Assembly: GCA_030655315.1 (NCBI GenBank) | Contig: JAURVT010000022.1 | Span: 35,140 to 99,139, forward strand | Length of the DNA: 64,000 bases | Source: Nocardioidaceae bacterium | GTDB lineage: Bacteria; Actinomycetota; Actinomycetes; Propionibacteriales; Nocardioidaceae | Direction: 5' to 3' | Shown here: positions 7,384-14,646 of the stretch, one piece after another | Position numbering within the stretch: position 1 is the stretch's first letter | Layout of the letters: every line of letters starts with the position of its first letter | Notes under the pieces: model-generated | What the model was told of the DNA's origin: nothing | Seen by the model: the letters and a program-made list of their open reading frames with translations, nothing else | Databases searched by the model: none | Position numbers and translations under genes: made by a program

Positions 7384-8034
7384 CTACATCACCTGAGCTT
7401 CGAGGTACTCGATCTCGTCCCATCTCACCAGCAAGCCGCTGGGCGGGTTGCGGCAAACGGGCACGCCGTCCACCATGTCAACATACTTCCCGGTAACAGG
7501 ATCAATTTTCAAGGTCTTGGCTAGATAGACGTCCTGCGCCTCCCCGAAGGCTGAGGAGTAGGAACTGCCGACGTCTTCGAAGGTTCCGTACACGCCGGCC
7601 ACCCAGCAGCCACTCTTGAGCCTAGCTCGAACCATGACCGACTTGCCCTGAGTCCAGACGTATTCCCAAGCGGTGGGCTGCGGGTTGGCGCCGAAGATGA
7701 AGGTGATCACCCTCCACTCGTGTCGCGTTCCATTGCCGATCAAGAGCCCAGCAGAGATGGGTATCAGAAGGTATACGCCCGCTGCCGCCCACAGATCTCG
7801 TGCTGGTACGCCTCCACTCACCAATGCGCCCGACTCGACCCACGCACGGTAGATCTTGACCTCCCCCCAGAGGAACAACGTGTGGAATACGGCGGACACC
7901 ACCAAGAAGCGGAGCAGCCGATCGCCGAGTCGCACGCCGTAGGGGCCGACCACTCGTTCGAAGGCGTAGGTGTAAGACGCCCCGGGCAGGAAGGCGAGTA
8001 GGAAGACAACTACCGCCTGGAAGGTCCCGATCAT
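7384..8034 (-). CDS. DUF6338-like membrane protein
   Basis: A 216-residue protein. Three membrane segments are visible at about residues 5-25, 40-60 and 85-105. A soluble C-terminal part follows with W-x-Y-V-W, V-R-A-R-L-K-S-G-x-W-V-A-G and D-V-Y-L-A, the order I associate with DUF6338. The ATG at 8034 starts the protein directly with a hydrophobic helix. G+C is low for the window. The family is uncharacterised and common in actinobacterial accessory regions. It lies opposite the flanking plus-strand genes, so it is a separate cargo unit. Confidence 0.6.
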   Translation of the reverse strand: MIGTFQAVVVFLLAFLPGASYTYAFERVVGPYGVRLGDRLLRFLVVSAVFHTLFLWGEVKIYRAWVESGALVSGGVPARDLWAAAGVYLLIPISAGLLIGNGTRHEWRVITFIFGANPQPTAWEYVWTQGKSVMVRARLKSGCWVAGVYGTFEDVGSSYSSAFGEAQDVYLAKTLKIDPVTGKYVDMVDGVPVCRNPPSGLLVRWDEIEYLEAQVM

Positions 8035-8071
8035 GGTTGGACTTTAGTAGCCCGCCGTCGGGATCGAACTA

Positions 8072-8326
8072 GTGATCGATACTAACGAACGCCCAGTCGG
8101 CGCCTCAGTCGAGAAGAGGCTTTCGCCGTCCGCCTTAACGCCGCGGCCAGCAACACGGTCGACAACTTTCGCCCGGCGGCCGAGATGGCTCGTCGCCGAG
8201 CTGCAGGAGACCGCGGGGGAGTGGACCGATCTACCGGCCGCCGAGCTCGGGATGATCGTCGGCTTCTGGGTGCGTGGTCCAGCCAAGTCTCGGGTCAAGG
8301 CCGGACCAGGCCGAGTCTGGGTGTAA
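8072..8326 (+). CDS. Small hypothetical protein upstream of the integrase
   Basis: An 84-residue frame starting at GTG 8072. The N-terminal half is basic and low complexity; the C-terminal half (RWLVAELQETAGEW, then LGMIVGFWVRG) resembles short actinophage proteins that carry a W-x-x-L/V-x-x-x-x-G-x-W pattern. It ends 54 nt before the integrase. The rest of 8035-8380 shows no other plausible gene. Coding status is uncertain. Confidence 0.35.
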   Translation: MIDTNERPVGASVEKRLSPSALTPRPATRSTTFARRPRWLVAELQETAGEWTDLPAAELGMIVGFWVRGPAKSRVKAGPGRVWV

Positions 8327-8380
8327 GTAACCACCTAGCCGGGCCTGGACGACTGGTGACTGCCGTAGTTGCGTGAGCGG

Positions 8381-9364
8381 ATGACAGACACACGAAGCGC
8401 CGCCACGATTCCGCTGCGCGACCGCGACTTGCCACCCGTGATTGATCAACTCCTCACCGACTACCTGCTGCCTTACGGGGGCAACACGAGGTGCCTATAT
8501 GAGATGCACCTGGCCCTTTTCCTTCGCTGGTGCGCCGACGCAGGCCTTGGCCCACTTGCCGCCACGCGCACTCATATCGAGCTCTACATCCACTATCTGC
8601 TCGTCGAAAAGGGCCTGAAGCCGTCAAGTGTCTGCACCGCGCTCACGCCGGTCCGTGGCTTCTACCGGTTCGCCTGTTACGAGGGTGCGGTCGACCGTGA
8701 TCCAGCCATCTACGCCCGCCGGCCCAAGGTGCACACAGGGCTGAGCGACACCCTTGGGCTCGACCGCGACCAAATGAGGGCCTTCTTGGCGGTGGGCGCC
8801 GAGATGGGTGGCCGGTACTACGCCGCAGCCTTCCTGCTCGCCTGCATGGCACTGCGCGCGAGTGAGGCCTGCTCCATCCGTTGCGAGAGCTTCGAGAAGA
8901 CGATGCGTGGGCACCGCGTGCTTGAGTTCGTGGGGAAGGGGATGGTGCCAGCGCGGATGCCGCTGCCCGTGCCTGTCCTGCGAGCTCTCGAGGCTGCTGC
9001 CGGAGGGCGCGCGTCGGGGCCGTTGCTACTGGTCCGCGATGGCACTCGGGGCATGCAGCGGCAGGGGCTGAACACGCTAGTCGCCACGATGTCAAAACGT
9101 GCCGGGATCGAGTCCAAGGTGACCTCGCATGTGCTGCGACACAGCAGCATCACGAACGCTTTGGAGTCTGGTGCTTCGCTGCGCAAGGTTCAGGATCTGG
9201 CGCGGCACACCGAACCGAGGACGACGATGCGTTATGACCGAAACCGGACCAATCTCGACGACCACGCCGTGCACTCGTTGGTGGCATTTGTGGTTCCAGT
9301 TGGCGAAGACGGCACAACCATGGGGCTTGCCGGGGATGACCGAGGGGCTCGCGCTGGGGCGTGA
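8381..9364 (+). CDS. Tyrosine recombinase / integrase
   Basis: A 327-residue protein with an N-terminal SAM-like core-binding domain (about 20-105) and a C-terminal catalytic domain. Catalytic residues are visible: Arg159 in A-L-R-A-S-E, Lys186 in F-V-G-K-G, His250 and Arg253 in S-H-V-L-R-H, His276 in A-R-H-T-E-P, and nucleophile Tyr285 in M-R-Y-D. An upstream in-frame TTG at 8369 is possible; ATG 8381 is preferred. It resembles XerC/D-type recombinases of actinobacterial islands. It lies about 5.3 kb inside the right boundary instead of at an end, so it may serve a nested element or the whole island. Confidence 0.9.
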   Translation: MTDTRSAATIPLRDRDLPPVIDQLLTDYLLPYGGNTRCLYEMHLALFLRWCADAGLGPLAATRTHIELYIHYLLVEKGLKPSSVCTALTPVRGFYRFACYEGAVDRDPAIYARRPKVHTGLSDTLGLDRDQMRAFLAVGAEMGGRYYAAAFLLACMALRASEACSIRCESFEKTMRGHRVLEFVGKGMVPARMPLPVPVLRALEAAAGGRASGPLLLVRDGTRGMQRQGLNTLVATMSKRAGIESKVTSHVLRHSSITNALESGASLRKVQDLARHTEPRTTMRYDRNRTNLDDHAVHSLVAFVVPVGEDGTTMGLAGDDRGARAGA

Positions 9365-9541
9365 GCGTGGTCTGCGCGGCGGCCGCAGCGCGTAAGGATA
9401 GGGCAGGCCGCATTGGCGGCTCGGCTGACTGGTGCAAGTGAGGGCTCTTCGCGTGTCAGGCCATGCTGCAACAGCGCGTCAGCCTTTCAATCGGGCGTGC
9501 GTTGCGTACCCTCGGGGTTCCCGCCCCATCAGGAGACTTAC

Positions 9542-10450
9542 GTGGCGTCGTCGCCTCTTACGATGCAGGAGCAGTCTGACTTCGATCAGTACGCCCTGGC
9601 TGTCGACGTCTATGCGTCGACATGGTGGGACCTCGCCGACGAGCCGCAGAAGTCTCGCCTGAAGTCGGCGCCACACCTCCGGTCAGCGCTCGACACTATG
9701 GCGAGAGATGGGCGGCGAATCCCTACGTCGAATGTCTACCAAGATGCCGGTCATTGGATTCCCGTTCGTGAACTACTGCAAGACACACTCATAGCGAACG
9801 AGCTGGGCGAGGCAGGGGGGTCAGCGGAGGGCAGCCCGAACGCGTGCTATTTCCTCCTTGGTCTGCCTGGGTCCGGCAAGACTTCGGTGTTGCGTGAGGT
9901 TGCGAGGGCGCACGCGGCCGCTGCGGGTCTCGCACTATCAAATCGGGTCAGCGACGCTGACCAGCTGAGGAAGGCGCTGCCCGAGTTTGCGAGCGGACTG
10001 GGATCAGACATCCTCCAAGAAGAGGTTGTCTCGATGACCTACGGAGATTCCTCAAGACCGCGGGCCCGTAGTCTCGAGGAAGGCGTGATGCGAACGGCGC
10101 ACGCGGGGTCGCTAGTGATGATCGACGTTGTCGGAGACCCGAAGTACCTGCCGGGTAGCGTGACGGCACTGGCCGAGCGTGGGTGGACCGTGTTCGTCCT
10201 GGTTACCCAGTGCTCCGCCGACGAAGCGGTGATTCGTGCGACCAGACGAGCCCTCAGCGATGGGAGGTATACCCCTCTGGACCTCATCTGGGGGTCAAAC
10301 CTTCGCCCAGTAAGAGCACTCAATGCCGCTCTCAGGACTGAGGCGGTGGATGGGTGGGCCCTTATCGACACTGAGGACAGTCCTGCGCGTGTGGTTCGTG
10401 GGGACGGGGCATTCGGCGACAACGGAACACTGATCTCGCTGCCTGTGTGA
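9542..10450 (+). CDS. Zeta-toxin-like P-loop kinase
   Basis: A 302-residue protein. The GTG at 9542 is chosen for its Shine-Dalgarno (AGGAGA). About residue 105 there is a Walker A (G-L-P-G-S-G-K-T-S), followed by a long helical region with L-P-E-F-A, a second strand V-M-I-D-V-V-G-D-P, then G-W-T-V-F-V-L-V-T and R-x3-R with a G-R-Y-T-P segment, the order seen in zeta/PezT kinases and in P-loop nucleotide kinases. The N-terminal 100 residues are not recognised. No epsilon antitoxin is adjacent; the next genes encode a coiled-coil protein and an ImmA/IrrE protease. A toxin or defence kinase is likely but unproven. Confidence 0.65.
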   Translation: MASSPLTMQEQSDFDQYALAVDVYASTWWDLADEPQKSRLKSAPHLRSALDTMARDGRRIPTSNVYQDAGHWIPVRELLQDTLIANELGEAGGSAEGSPNACYFLLGLPGSGKTSVLREVARAHAAAAGLALSNRVSDADQLRKALPEFASGLGSDILQEEVVSMTYGDSSRPRARSLEEGVMRTAHAGSLVMIDVVGDPKYLPGSVTALAERGWTVFVLVTQCSADEAVIRATRRALSDGRYTPLDLIWGSNLRPVRALNAALRTEAVDGWALIDTEDSPARVVRGDGAFGDNGTLISLPV

Positions 10451-10536
10451 CACGCCGACAGCCCTACCGGCTTGGTTTGCCGACCGTGACAGGCTGGTGG
10501 TGTAGCATCACGCGCTACCCCTGAAGGGACAGGTTC

Positions 10537-11049
10537 GTGCCTGAGAGCAAGAACAAGCAGGACGCGGTGATCCGTCTTGCCCGTGCTCAGGAGCAGCTGA
10601 TGCACGCGGAGATCCAGGGGGATCTTGAGCTGAAGGCCTCGGCACGCTTGGCGATGGCCGAGGCCGAAGACAAGCTAGCGAAGAGTAGGCGCCGTCAAGT
10701 GACTGCGGCTATCGGCGACGCCCTGGACGAGCGCGCTCGACAGAGTGCCGACCCGCTTCGACAGGCGTTGAGCGGCGGCCTTACCTTCCCAGAGCTCCTT
10801 TCGCGAGTGGATGAGACTGTCGACCGTCTGGACCACCGCGAGGCGCTGGCAGTTAAAACTCGGCCATCAAACATCAGGCTTGTACTGCTTGCCCGCCATC
10901 AAGGCCGGTCGTTTGTAGAGGTGGAATCCGAGTTTCTAGGCCCGGCTGCCTCTCGTCGTGGCAGTTTCGTACTCGCCGCTCGAACATACGACGCAAAGTC
11001 CGCCAAGCGGATAGCTAGGCTCTTGAGTCGGCACGGAGTAAACGTTTAG
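10537..11049 (+). CDS. Coiled-coil hypothetical protein between zeta-like kinase and IrrE protease
   Basis: A 170-residue protein starting at GTG 10537 with GAAGGGA upstream. Residues 8-70 are a continuous charged helix rich in Ala, Glu and Lys that probably forms a coiled coil. The C-terminal 65 residues form a small basic alpha/beta region (R-L-V-L-L-A-R-H-Q-G-R-S-F-V-E-V). No known domain is recognised. The stop lies 2 nt before the metalloprotease ATG, so both are one unit. By position it could be the protease target, an antitoxin or an adaptor; this is inference. Confidence 0.6.
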   Translation: MPESKNKQDAVIRLARAQEQLMHAEIQGDLELKASARLAMAEAEDKLAKSRRRQVTAAIGDALDERARQSADPLRQALSGGLTFPELLSRVDETVDRLDHREALAVKTRPSNIRLVLLARHQGRSFVEVESEFLGPAASRRGSFVLAARTYDAKSAKRIARLLSRHGVNV

Positions 11050-11051
11050 TT

Positions 11052-12050
11052 ATGACAGGTGCGACCAGGCTCCACCCTGAGCAAGCGCTGGCCGACAAGT
11101 TGGTGGCACGCTTGGACCTGCGGCCGCCTGTAGACGTCGGTGCGCTGCTGTCGCAATTTTGCGACGTTGTTCAAGACGATTTCCTAGGCAACGCGGACGC
11201 TGTTATGTACGGGCTTCTAGAAGAGAGCAAGCCCCTGCTGCTTCTAAATCCGCAGAAGAGTGAGCAGAGGATCCGTTTCACTCTGGCTCACGAGTTGGCG
11301 CACTTGCTGATCCCCTGGCACGTGGGGACAATTGAGTGCCATCCCCTCAGTAACGACTACGACGGTACAAATCAGCCAGCCGAGGAGTCGTCTAGTTCGT
11401 CGCGGGGCTACCGGTCACTGGAGGATGAGGCTGACCGCTTCGCATCAAGAATCCTGGTGCCACGCCGCTTCCTGGACACACTTCGCGGCTTAAGCGTTCG
11501 CGAAGCCTGCGTCGAGCTTGAGTCGACCAACGTTTCCGCGACCGCCGCAATGAGGGCATATAGCGACTCCCTCAGTCCTGGCTATGCCCTTTTGGTTGTG
11601 TCGGACAACGACACGGTGATCAGTTGGCACATGGCGCCTCAAACAGTGAGCCCCGGATTTCGTAGAGGCGTAGTCGTCGATCCCGCGTGGCTCTCGACAG
11701 CAGTTGACCGGGGAAGGGCTACGTACCGAAACCGGTCGGTGATCTGGATGCGCAGCGTCACTAGTCTGGACGAGTCGGTGTCAGTCCCATGGAGAACATT
11801 GCTTGACGAACTACTCGATGGGCAGCAACTCCGTCCGCCCGCCCGCGAAGCTCTGTGGAAGACCATCAACGGCGTAGCCGCTAGCGCCAACAGCGCATCA
11901 GCCACGTCCGACCCAAGCGCCGTTGCCGCAGCGATCCTGAACGCCGCAGCCCGCAGACCGGAGCTCGTGCAGGTGGTCGCGGACCCAAGATTCAAGCAGT
12001 TCGCCATTGCCCGAGCCATGTCCTTCGCCGGGTTCGCAAAACCGAACTGA
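11052..12050 (+). CDS. ImmA/IrrE-family metallopeptidase
   Basis: A 332-residue protein. Residues 60-150 carry the IrrE signature: T-L-A-H-E-L-A-H-L-L (HEXXH zinc motif) and, 40 residues later, E-D-E-A-D-R-F-A supplying the third ligand, followed by A-S-R-I-L-V-P. Such proteases cleave repressors (ImmA/ImmR, IrrE/DdrO) or act as antitoxin or regulatory partners. The C-terminal half is alpha-helical with an Ala-rich region and is not recognised. It stands in a cassette with a zeta-like kinase. Its TGA is immediately followed by the stop of the convergent ParB-like gene (TGATCA). Confidence 0.85.
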   Translation: MTGATRLHPEQALADKLVARLDLRPPVDVGALLSQFCDVVQDDFLGNADAVMYGLLEESKPLLLLNPQKSEQRIRFTLAHELAHLLIPWHVGTIECHPLSNDYDGTNQPAEESSSSSRGYRSLEDEADRFASRILVPRRFLDTLRGLSVREACVELESTNVSATAAMRAYSDSLSPGYALLVVSDNDTVISWHMAPQTVSPGFRRGVVVDPAWLSTAVDRGRATYRNRSVIWMRSVTSLDESVSVPWRTLLDELLDGQQLRPPAREALWKTINGVAASANSASATSDPSAVAAAILNAAARRPELVQVVADPRFKQFAIARAMSFAGFAKPN

Positions 12051-12860
12051 TCACTTGGGCTCGGGAAAGTTTTCGTTCGTCAGCCCACCTCTCGGCATCT
12101 GTAGCTTGGTCCGCTTCTCCCCGGCCCGGTGTGCGTTCCATGCCCGGATGGTCAGGGCGAGACCTTCGGTCTCGTTGATGCGCCCGCCGGTGATGCGCAG
12201 ACGGGTCACCCTGCTGCGGAGGACGGCGATGGGGGAGTCGGCCGCGACGCCGTCTCCGTCTGCCACGCGCAATAGGAAGGTGTTGGCCTCGTCGGGGTCG
12301 AGGTCGCTGAACAGGAAGTGGCACAGCCCGATGACCGAGGCGGGCAGGCGTTCGCGGTTGGCCAGTCTCGAGGCGAGGTCGGCTGAGGTGCGCACGCGCG
12401 GGTTGGCCTCGACGAAGGCGTGCATCTCGCGGGCTGTCGGTCGGATGGCGCCGGTGTTGGTGCGCATCCCGCGTTCCCACATGACCGCTCGACGGGCGAC
12501 TGAGGCCAGGGTCGACGGGTTGGTCTCGCCGCGGAGCTTGAGGGCGTCTGCGTAGGTGCGCTTGGCGCCTGCGTCGACGGTGTCCATCGCTTCGGCCTCG
12601 ACGCCATGCACGACGATCATGGGCACGGTGACGCCGGCCTGGACGACCGCTGACAGGCGGTGCTGTCCGTCGATGAGCTTGCCGGCCCGGTCGAGCTTCA
12701 CGGTCTCACCGTTGAGCGCCCACTCGCCGGCGGCCATGTCGCGGGCGTAGGAGTCGACGACTGCGCGTCGCAAATTTCTGTTGCTCGGGTTGAGTCCAAG
12801 CCAGGTCTCGGCCATGGCGGGGTCGACGTCGCGGACTTCGACGGTGGGGCGGTCGGGCAT
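12051..12860 (-). CDS. ParB/Srx-domain protein of the element
   Basis: A 269-residue protein. Residues 10-100 hold a ParB/sulfiredoxin-like domain: N-R-x-L-R-R-A-V-V, Y-A-R-D-M-A-A-G-E-W and the hallmark I-D-G-Q-H-R-L-S-A-V. The rest is helical (E-A-M-D-T-V-D-A-G, R-x-A-V-M-W-E-R-G). Phage ParB-like proteins of this length occur in actinobacterial prophages and islands; roles range from DNA binding to nuclease or CTPase activity. The ATG at 12860 is chosen because the upstream in-frame sequence is low complexity. It is the last gene of the leftward operon from 14538. Confidence 0.75.
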   Translation of the reverse strand: MPDRPTVEVRDVDPAMAETWLGLNPSNRNLRRAVVDSYARDMAAGEWALNGETVKLDRAGKLIDGQHRLSAVVQAGVTVPMIVVHGVEAEAMDTVDAGAKRTYADALKLRGETNPSTLASVARRAVMWERGMRTNTGAIRPTAREMHAFVEANPRVRTSADLASRLANRERLPASVIGLCHFLFSDLDPDEANTFLLRVADGDGVAADSPIAVLRSRVTRLRITGGRINETEGLALTIRAWNAHRAGEKRTKLQMPRGGLTNENFPEPK

Positions 12861-12958
12861 GGCTGTCCTGTCTGAGGTGGGGCTGCTGGCGTGGGAGAAC
12901 CGCACGCCCCGGGAGGCGTGCGGCGTGGGTGGGTCTCGGCCGGGCATGGGCAGTGGGG

Positions 12959-13249
12959 TCACCGGCGGGCCGCCAGCTCGTTGCGCGCGACAGTCAGCGC
13001 GGCGATGGTCTGGTCGAGGAGCTCGACGTCGGGCAGGCCCTTGCCGACGGGCGGATCGAGCAGGACTTCGATGCAGCCGTCGCCGGCCACGCCGTGGGAG
13101 ACCAGGACCATGCCGTCCTCGGCCCCCTCGTCGAAGTGGATGCCGAGTCGCTTGCGGGCGAGTAAGAGGTCGCCGTTGTAGGAGTAGTCGACGCGGCGGT
13201 CACAGATGTCCGGGTCGTAGGCGCCCATCTGCAGGATCTCGGCACTCAT
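12959..13249 (-). CDS. Hypothetical protein of the leftward operon
   Basis: A 96-residue acidic protein. The N-terminal part contains D-P-D-I-C-D-R-R-V-D-Y-S-Y-N-G, the middle H-F-D-E-G-A-E-D-G-M, and the C-terminus an amphipathic helix (L-D-Q-T-I-A-A-L-T-V-A-R-N-E-L-A-A). The closing helix resembles the one ending the neighbouring P-x-W-C proteins, although the Cys motif is missing. The start overlaps the upstream stop by 4 nt. About 100 nt separate its stop from the ParB-like start. No function is assigned. Confidence 0.55.
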   Translation of the reverse strand: MSAEILQMGAYDPDICDRRVDYSYNGDLLLARKRLGIHFDEGAEDGMVLVSHGVAGDGCIEVLLDPPVGKGLPDVELLDQTIAALTVARNELAARR

Positions 13250-13542
13250 CGGGTCACCTCTGCGGCGGCGATGAGCTCGTTGAGGGCGTCGGCCAGGGTG
13301 CGCGCGTCGTCCAGGCTCAGGGCGTCATCTACGCCGTCCTGGGTGAGGTAGATGCGGGGTCCGAAGATGCCGTCAGCGGCCTCGAGCGTGTCGAGCTGGA
13401 CCGACACCTGCTCGCCCTCGGACCGCTCCCAGGAGACGACCGGTGACAGGTGGCCTAGAGACCCGTCTGCGGTGGGTCGGTGCTCGGCGCACCAGGGCTG
13501 GCAGGCGGGGGTGACCTTGAGGCGGTCGGTGAGGGCGATCAT
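13246..13542 (-). CDS. DUF6907-like small protein (copy 3)
   Basis: A 98-residue protein starting at ATG 13542, which overlaps the upstream stop by 4 nt. Near the N-terminus it has C-Q-P-W-C-A-E-H, then strands with V-Q-L-D-T-L and P-R-I-Y-L-T, and it ends in an A-x-x-L-A-D-A-L-N-E-L helix. This pattern matches the actinobacterial DUF6907-type proteins as I remember them. Two more proteins with the same motif lie directly upstream. A metal-binding role for Cys and His is plausible but untested. Confidence 0.6.
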   Translation of the reverse strand: MIALTDRLKVTPACQPWCAEHRPTADGSLGHLSPVVSWERSEGEQVSVQLDTLEAADGIFGPRIYLTQDGVDDALSLDDARTLADALNELIAAAEVTR

Positions 13543-13886
13543 GCTGCGGCCTCCGGTCCCTGGACCCACCAGCCGGCTGCCTCGATCTGGCGGCCGAGGT
13601 TCATCAGCACCGAGCCGACCGAGATGACGTCACCGGCCTCGAACTCGTCGGTGCCCATCGAGCCCGAGCCGTCGTTGCCTTCGAGGCGCACGTCGGGCCC
13701 GTGGGTCTCGCGGACGTTGAGGTACTCGATCCATCGGATCTGCGCGGTGACCTCGGTGTCGCGGACGGTTCTGATGGTGACGGTGTCGCCCTTGTGGCGG
13801 ATCAGGGAGTCGTCAGGGTGACCGTCGAGCTCGATGTCGTCGTGGGTGCACCAGGCGGGGTGTCGGAGGTCGTCGCGGCTGGTCAT
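13539..13886 (-). CDS. DUF6907-like small protein (copy 2)
   Basis: A 115-residue protein. It begins with H-P-A-W-C-T-H-D-D and a following D-D-S-L-I-R-H segment, then beta strands (T-V-T-I-R-T-V, V-T-A-Q-I-R-W-I) and a closing region with V-G-S-V-L-M-N-L-G-R-Q-I-E-A-A. The layout is that of the flanking P-x-W-C proteins. Start and stop overlap the neighbours by 4 nt each. Function is unknown. Confidence 0.6.
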   Translation of the reverse strand: MTSRDDLRHPAWCTHDDIELDGHPDDSLIRHKGDTVTIRTVRDTEVTAQIRWIEYLNVRETHGPDVRLEGNDGSGSMGTDEFEAGDVISVGSVLMNLGRQIEAAGWWVQGPEAAA

Positions 13887-14395
13887 GCCGTCACCGCCGT
13901 GGCGTCGGCGAGCTGGCGGAGTGCGGCCGAGATCTGGGGCCCGTTCTCCTCGATCCCGGCGGACAGGTCGGCGGCAGAACTGGCCGTCATGGTCAGCAGC
14001 GTGGCGCCGATGTTGAGGGTGATCTCAGGCTCGCCGGTGTACGAGTCGGGGGCGAGGTACAGGTCTGTGCGCTCGTCGACGGCGACGTCGGTGACGCACC
14101 AGCTGGGGACGCCGTCGTAGTTGTGGTCTGTGCACCACGGTTCGTGTCGCAGCGGGAGCTCACTGCGGGGGACAGCCATTCGCCGCTTGGCGTCGGCGGT
14201 GGCCTGGGCCTCGTGCTCGTCCCATCGGCGAAGGGCGTTGTGCAGGGTGTGGCACAGGTCCACCAGCTCACCCCTGCTGAGGTAAAGCTCGAGCACGGGC
14301 CACGTGTCGCCCTCCTTCTCGCGGATCTCGAGGACTTCTCCCCGGACGCTGAAGTGCGGGTGGTCAGGCTTCTCATTGCGGTTGCAGATCAGCAT
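13883..14395 (-). CDS. DUF6907-like protein with N-terminal extension (copy 1)
   Basis: A 170-residue protein. Residues 1-70 form an extra domain (W-P-V-L-E-L-Y-L-S and a Leu/His-rich helix). At about 80 the shared motif H-E-P-W-C-T-D-H appears, followed by S-W-C-V-T-D-V-A-V strands and a C-terminal helix with A-A-L-R-Q-L-A-D-A. It is the longest of three related proteins encoded in a row. Its ATG overlaps the stop of a small membrane protein gene. It is probably an accessory protein of the element with unknown role. Confidence 0.6.
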   Translation of the reverse strand: MLICNRNEKPDHPHFSVRGEVLEIREKEGDTWPVLELYLSRGELVDLCHTLHNALRRWDEHEAQATADAKRRMAVPRSELPLRHEPWCTDHNYDGVPSWCVTDVAVDERTDLYLAPDSYTGEPEITLNIGATLLTMTASSAADLSAGIEENGPQISAALRQLADATAVTA

Positions 14396-14538
14396 CAGGC
14401 CACCCCAGCCAGGGTCTCGAGGCCGAAGCCGGCGCCGTAGGTCGCCACGACAGCGGCTACCAGTACAGCGGTGGGGATCAGGTGGTGGAGAGCGCGGCGC
14501 GCCCTGCCTGGGGCGGATACGGTGCGGGGACGGTTCAC
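14395..14538 (-). CDS. 47-residue single-pass membrane protein leading the leftward operon
   Basis: A GTG start at 14538 is preceded by a strong Shine-Dalgarno (GGAGGT, spacing about 6-7). The peptide is basic at first (N-R-P-R-T-V, G-R-A-R-R-A) and then has one hydrophobic helix (L-I-P-T-A-V-L-V-A-A-V-V-A-T-Y). Its stop overlaps the next ATG (TGATG). The good ribosome site and coupling support coding, and make this the first gene of the operon running down to 12051. Its function is unknown. Confidence 0.6.
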   Translation of the reverse strand: MNRPRTVSAPGRARRALHHLIPTAVLVAAVVATYGAGFGLETLAGVA

Positions 14539-14599
14539 GGGTACCTCCGTGGGTCGAGGTCGCAGGTCGGTGCTTGCTTCACCGATCTGCGACCGTTCT

Positions 14600-14646
14600 A
14601 GGCCGGATTTGGTGGAGACCCCTTAGCAACCGGAGTCCCGTCGCGC
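14600..14646. other. Probable right junction of the element within tadA
   Basis: The TadA-like reading frame can be followed upstream of the GTG at 14647 only for a few codons (P-S-R-V-F-V-A-R across 14638-14661) before an in-frame TAG at 14599. TadA proteins normally have a long N-terminal region before this point. The break therefore marks where foreign sequence starts. GTCGCGCG occurs twice nearby (14640-14647, 14653-14660). The other half-site is outside the window, so the core is unknown. Confidence 0.55.

Larger units (their letters stand above)
1..14640. mobile_element. Right part of an integrated element (satellite- or plasmid-like island) ending inside tadA
   Basis: The stretch differs from the rest of the window in lower G+C, in phage-type gene content (replication ATPase, WhiB, excisionase-like HTH, small-terminase-like protein, tyrosine recombinase, ParB-like protein) and in accessory cargo. 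It stops where the reading frame of the Tad ATPase begins mid-domain, so the right boundary is placed near 14,600-14,645. The left end lies outside the window. No large terminase, portal, capsid, tail or conjugation gene is visible here, so a phage satellite, a decayed prophage or an integrated plasmid are all possible. The boundary and the element type are inference; the gene content is seen directly. Confidence 0.75.

Noticed and set aside
1..14640. Complete prophage
   Set aside because: No large terminase, portal, capsid, tail or lysis gene is visible, although the left part is missing.
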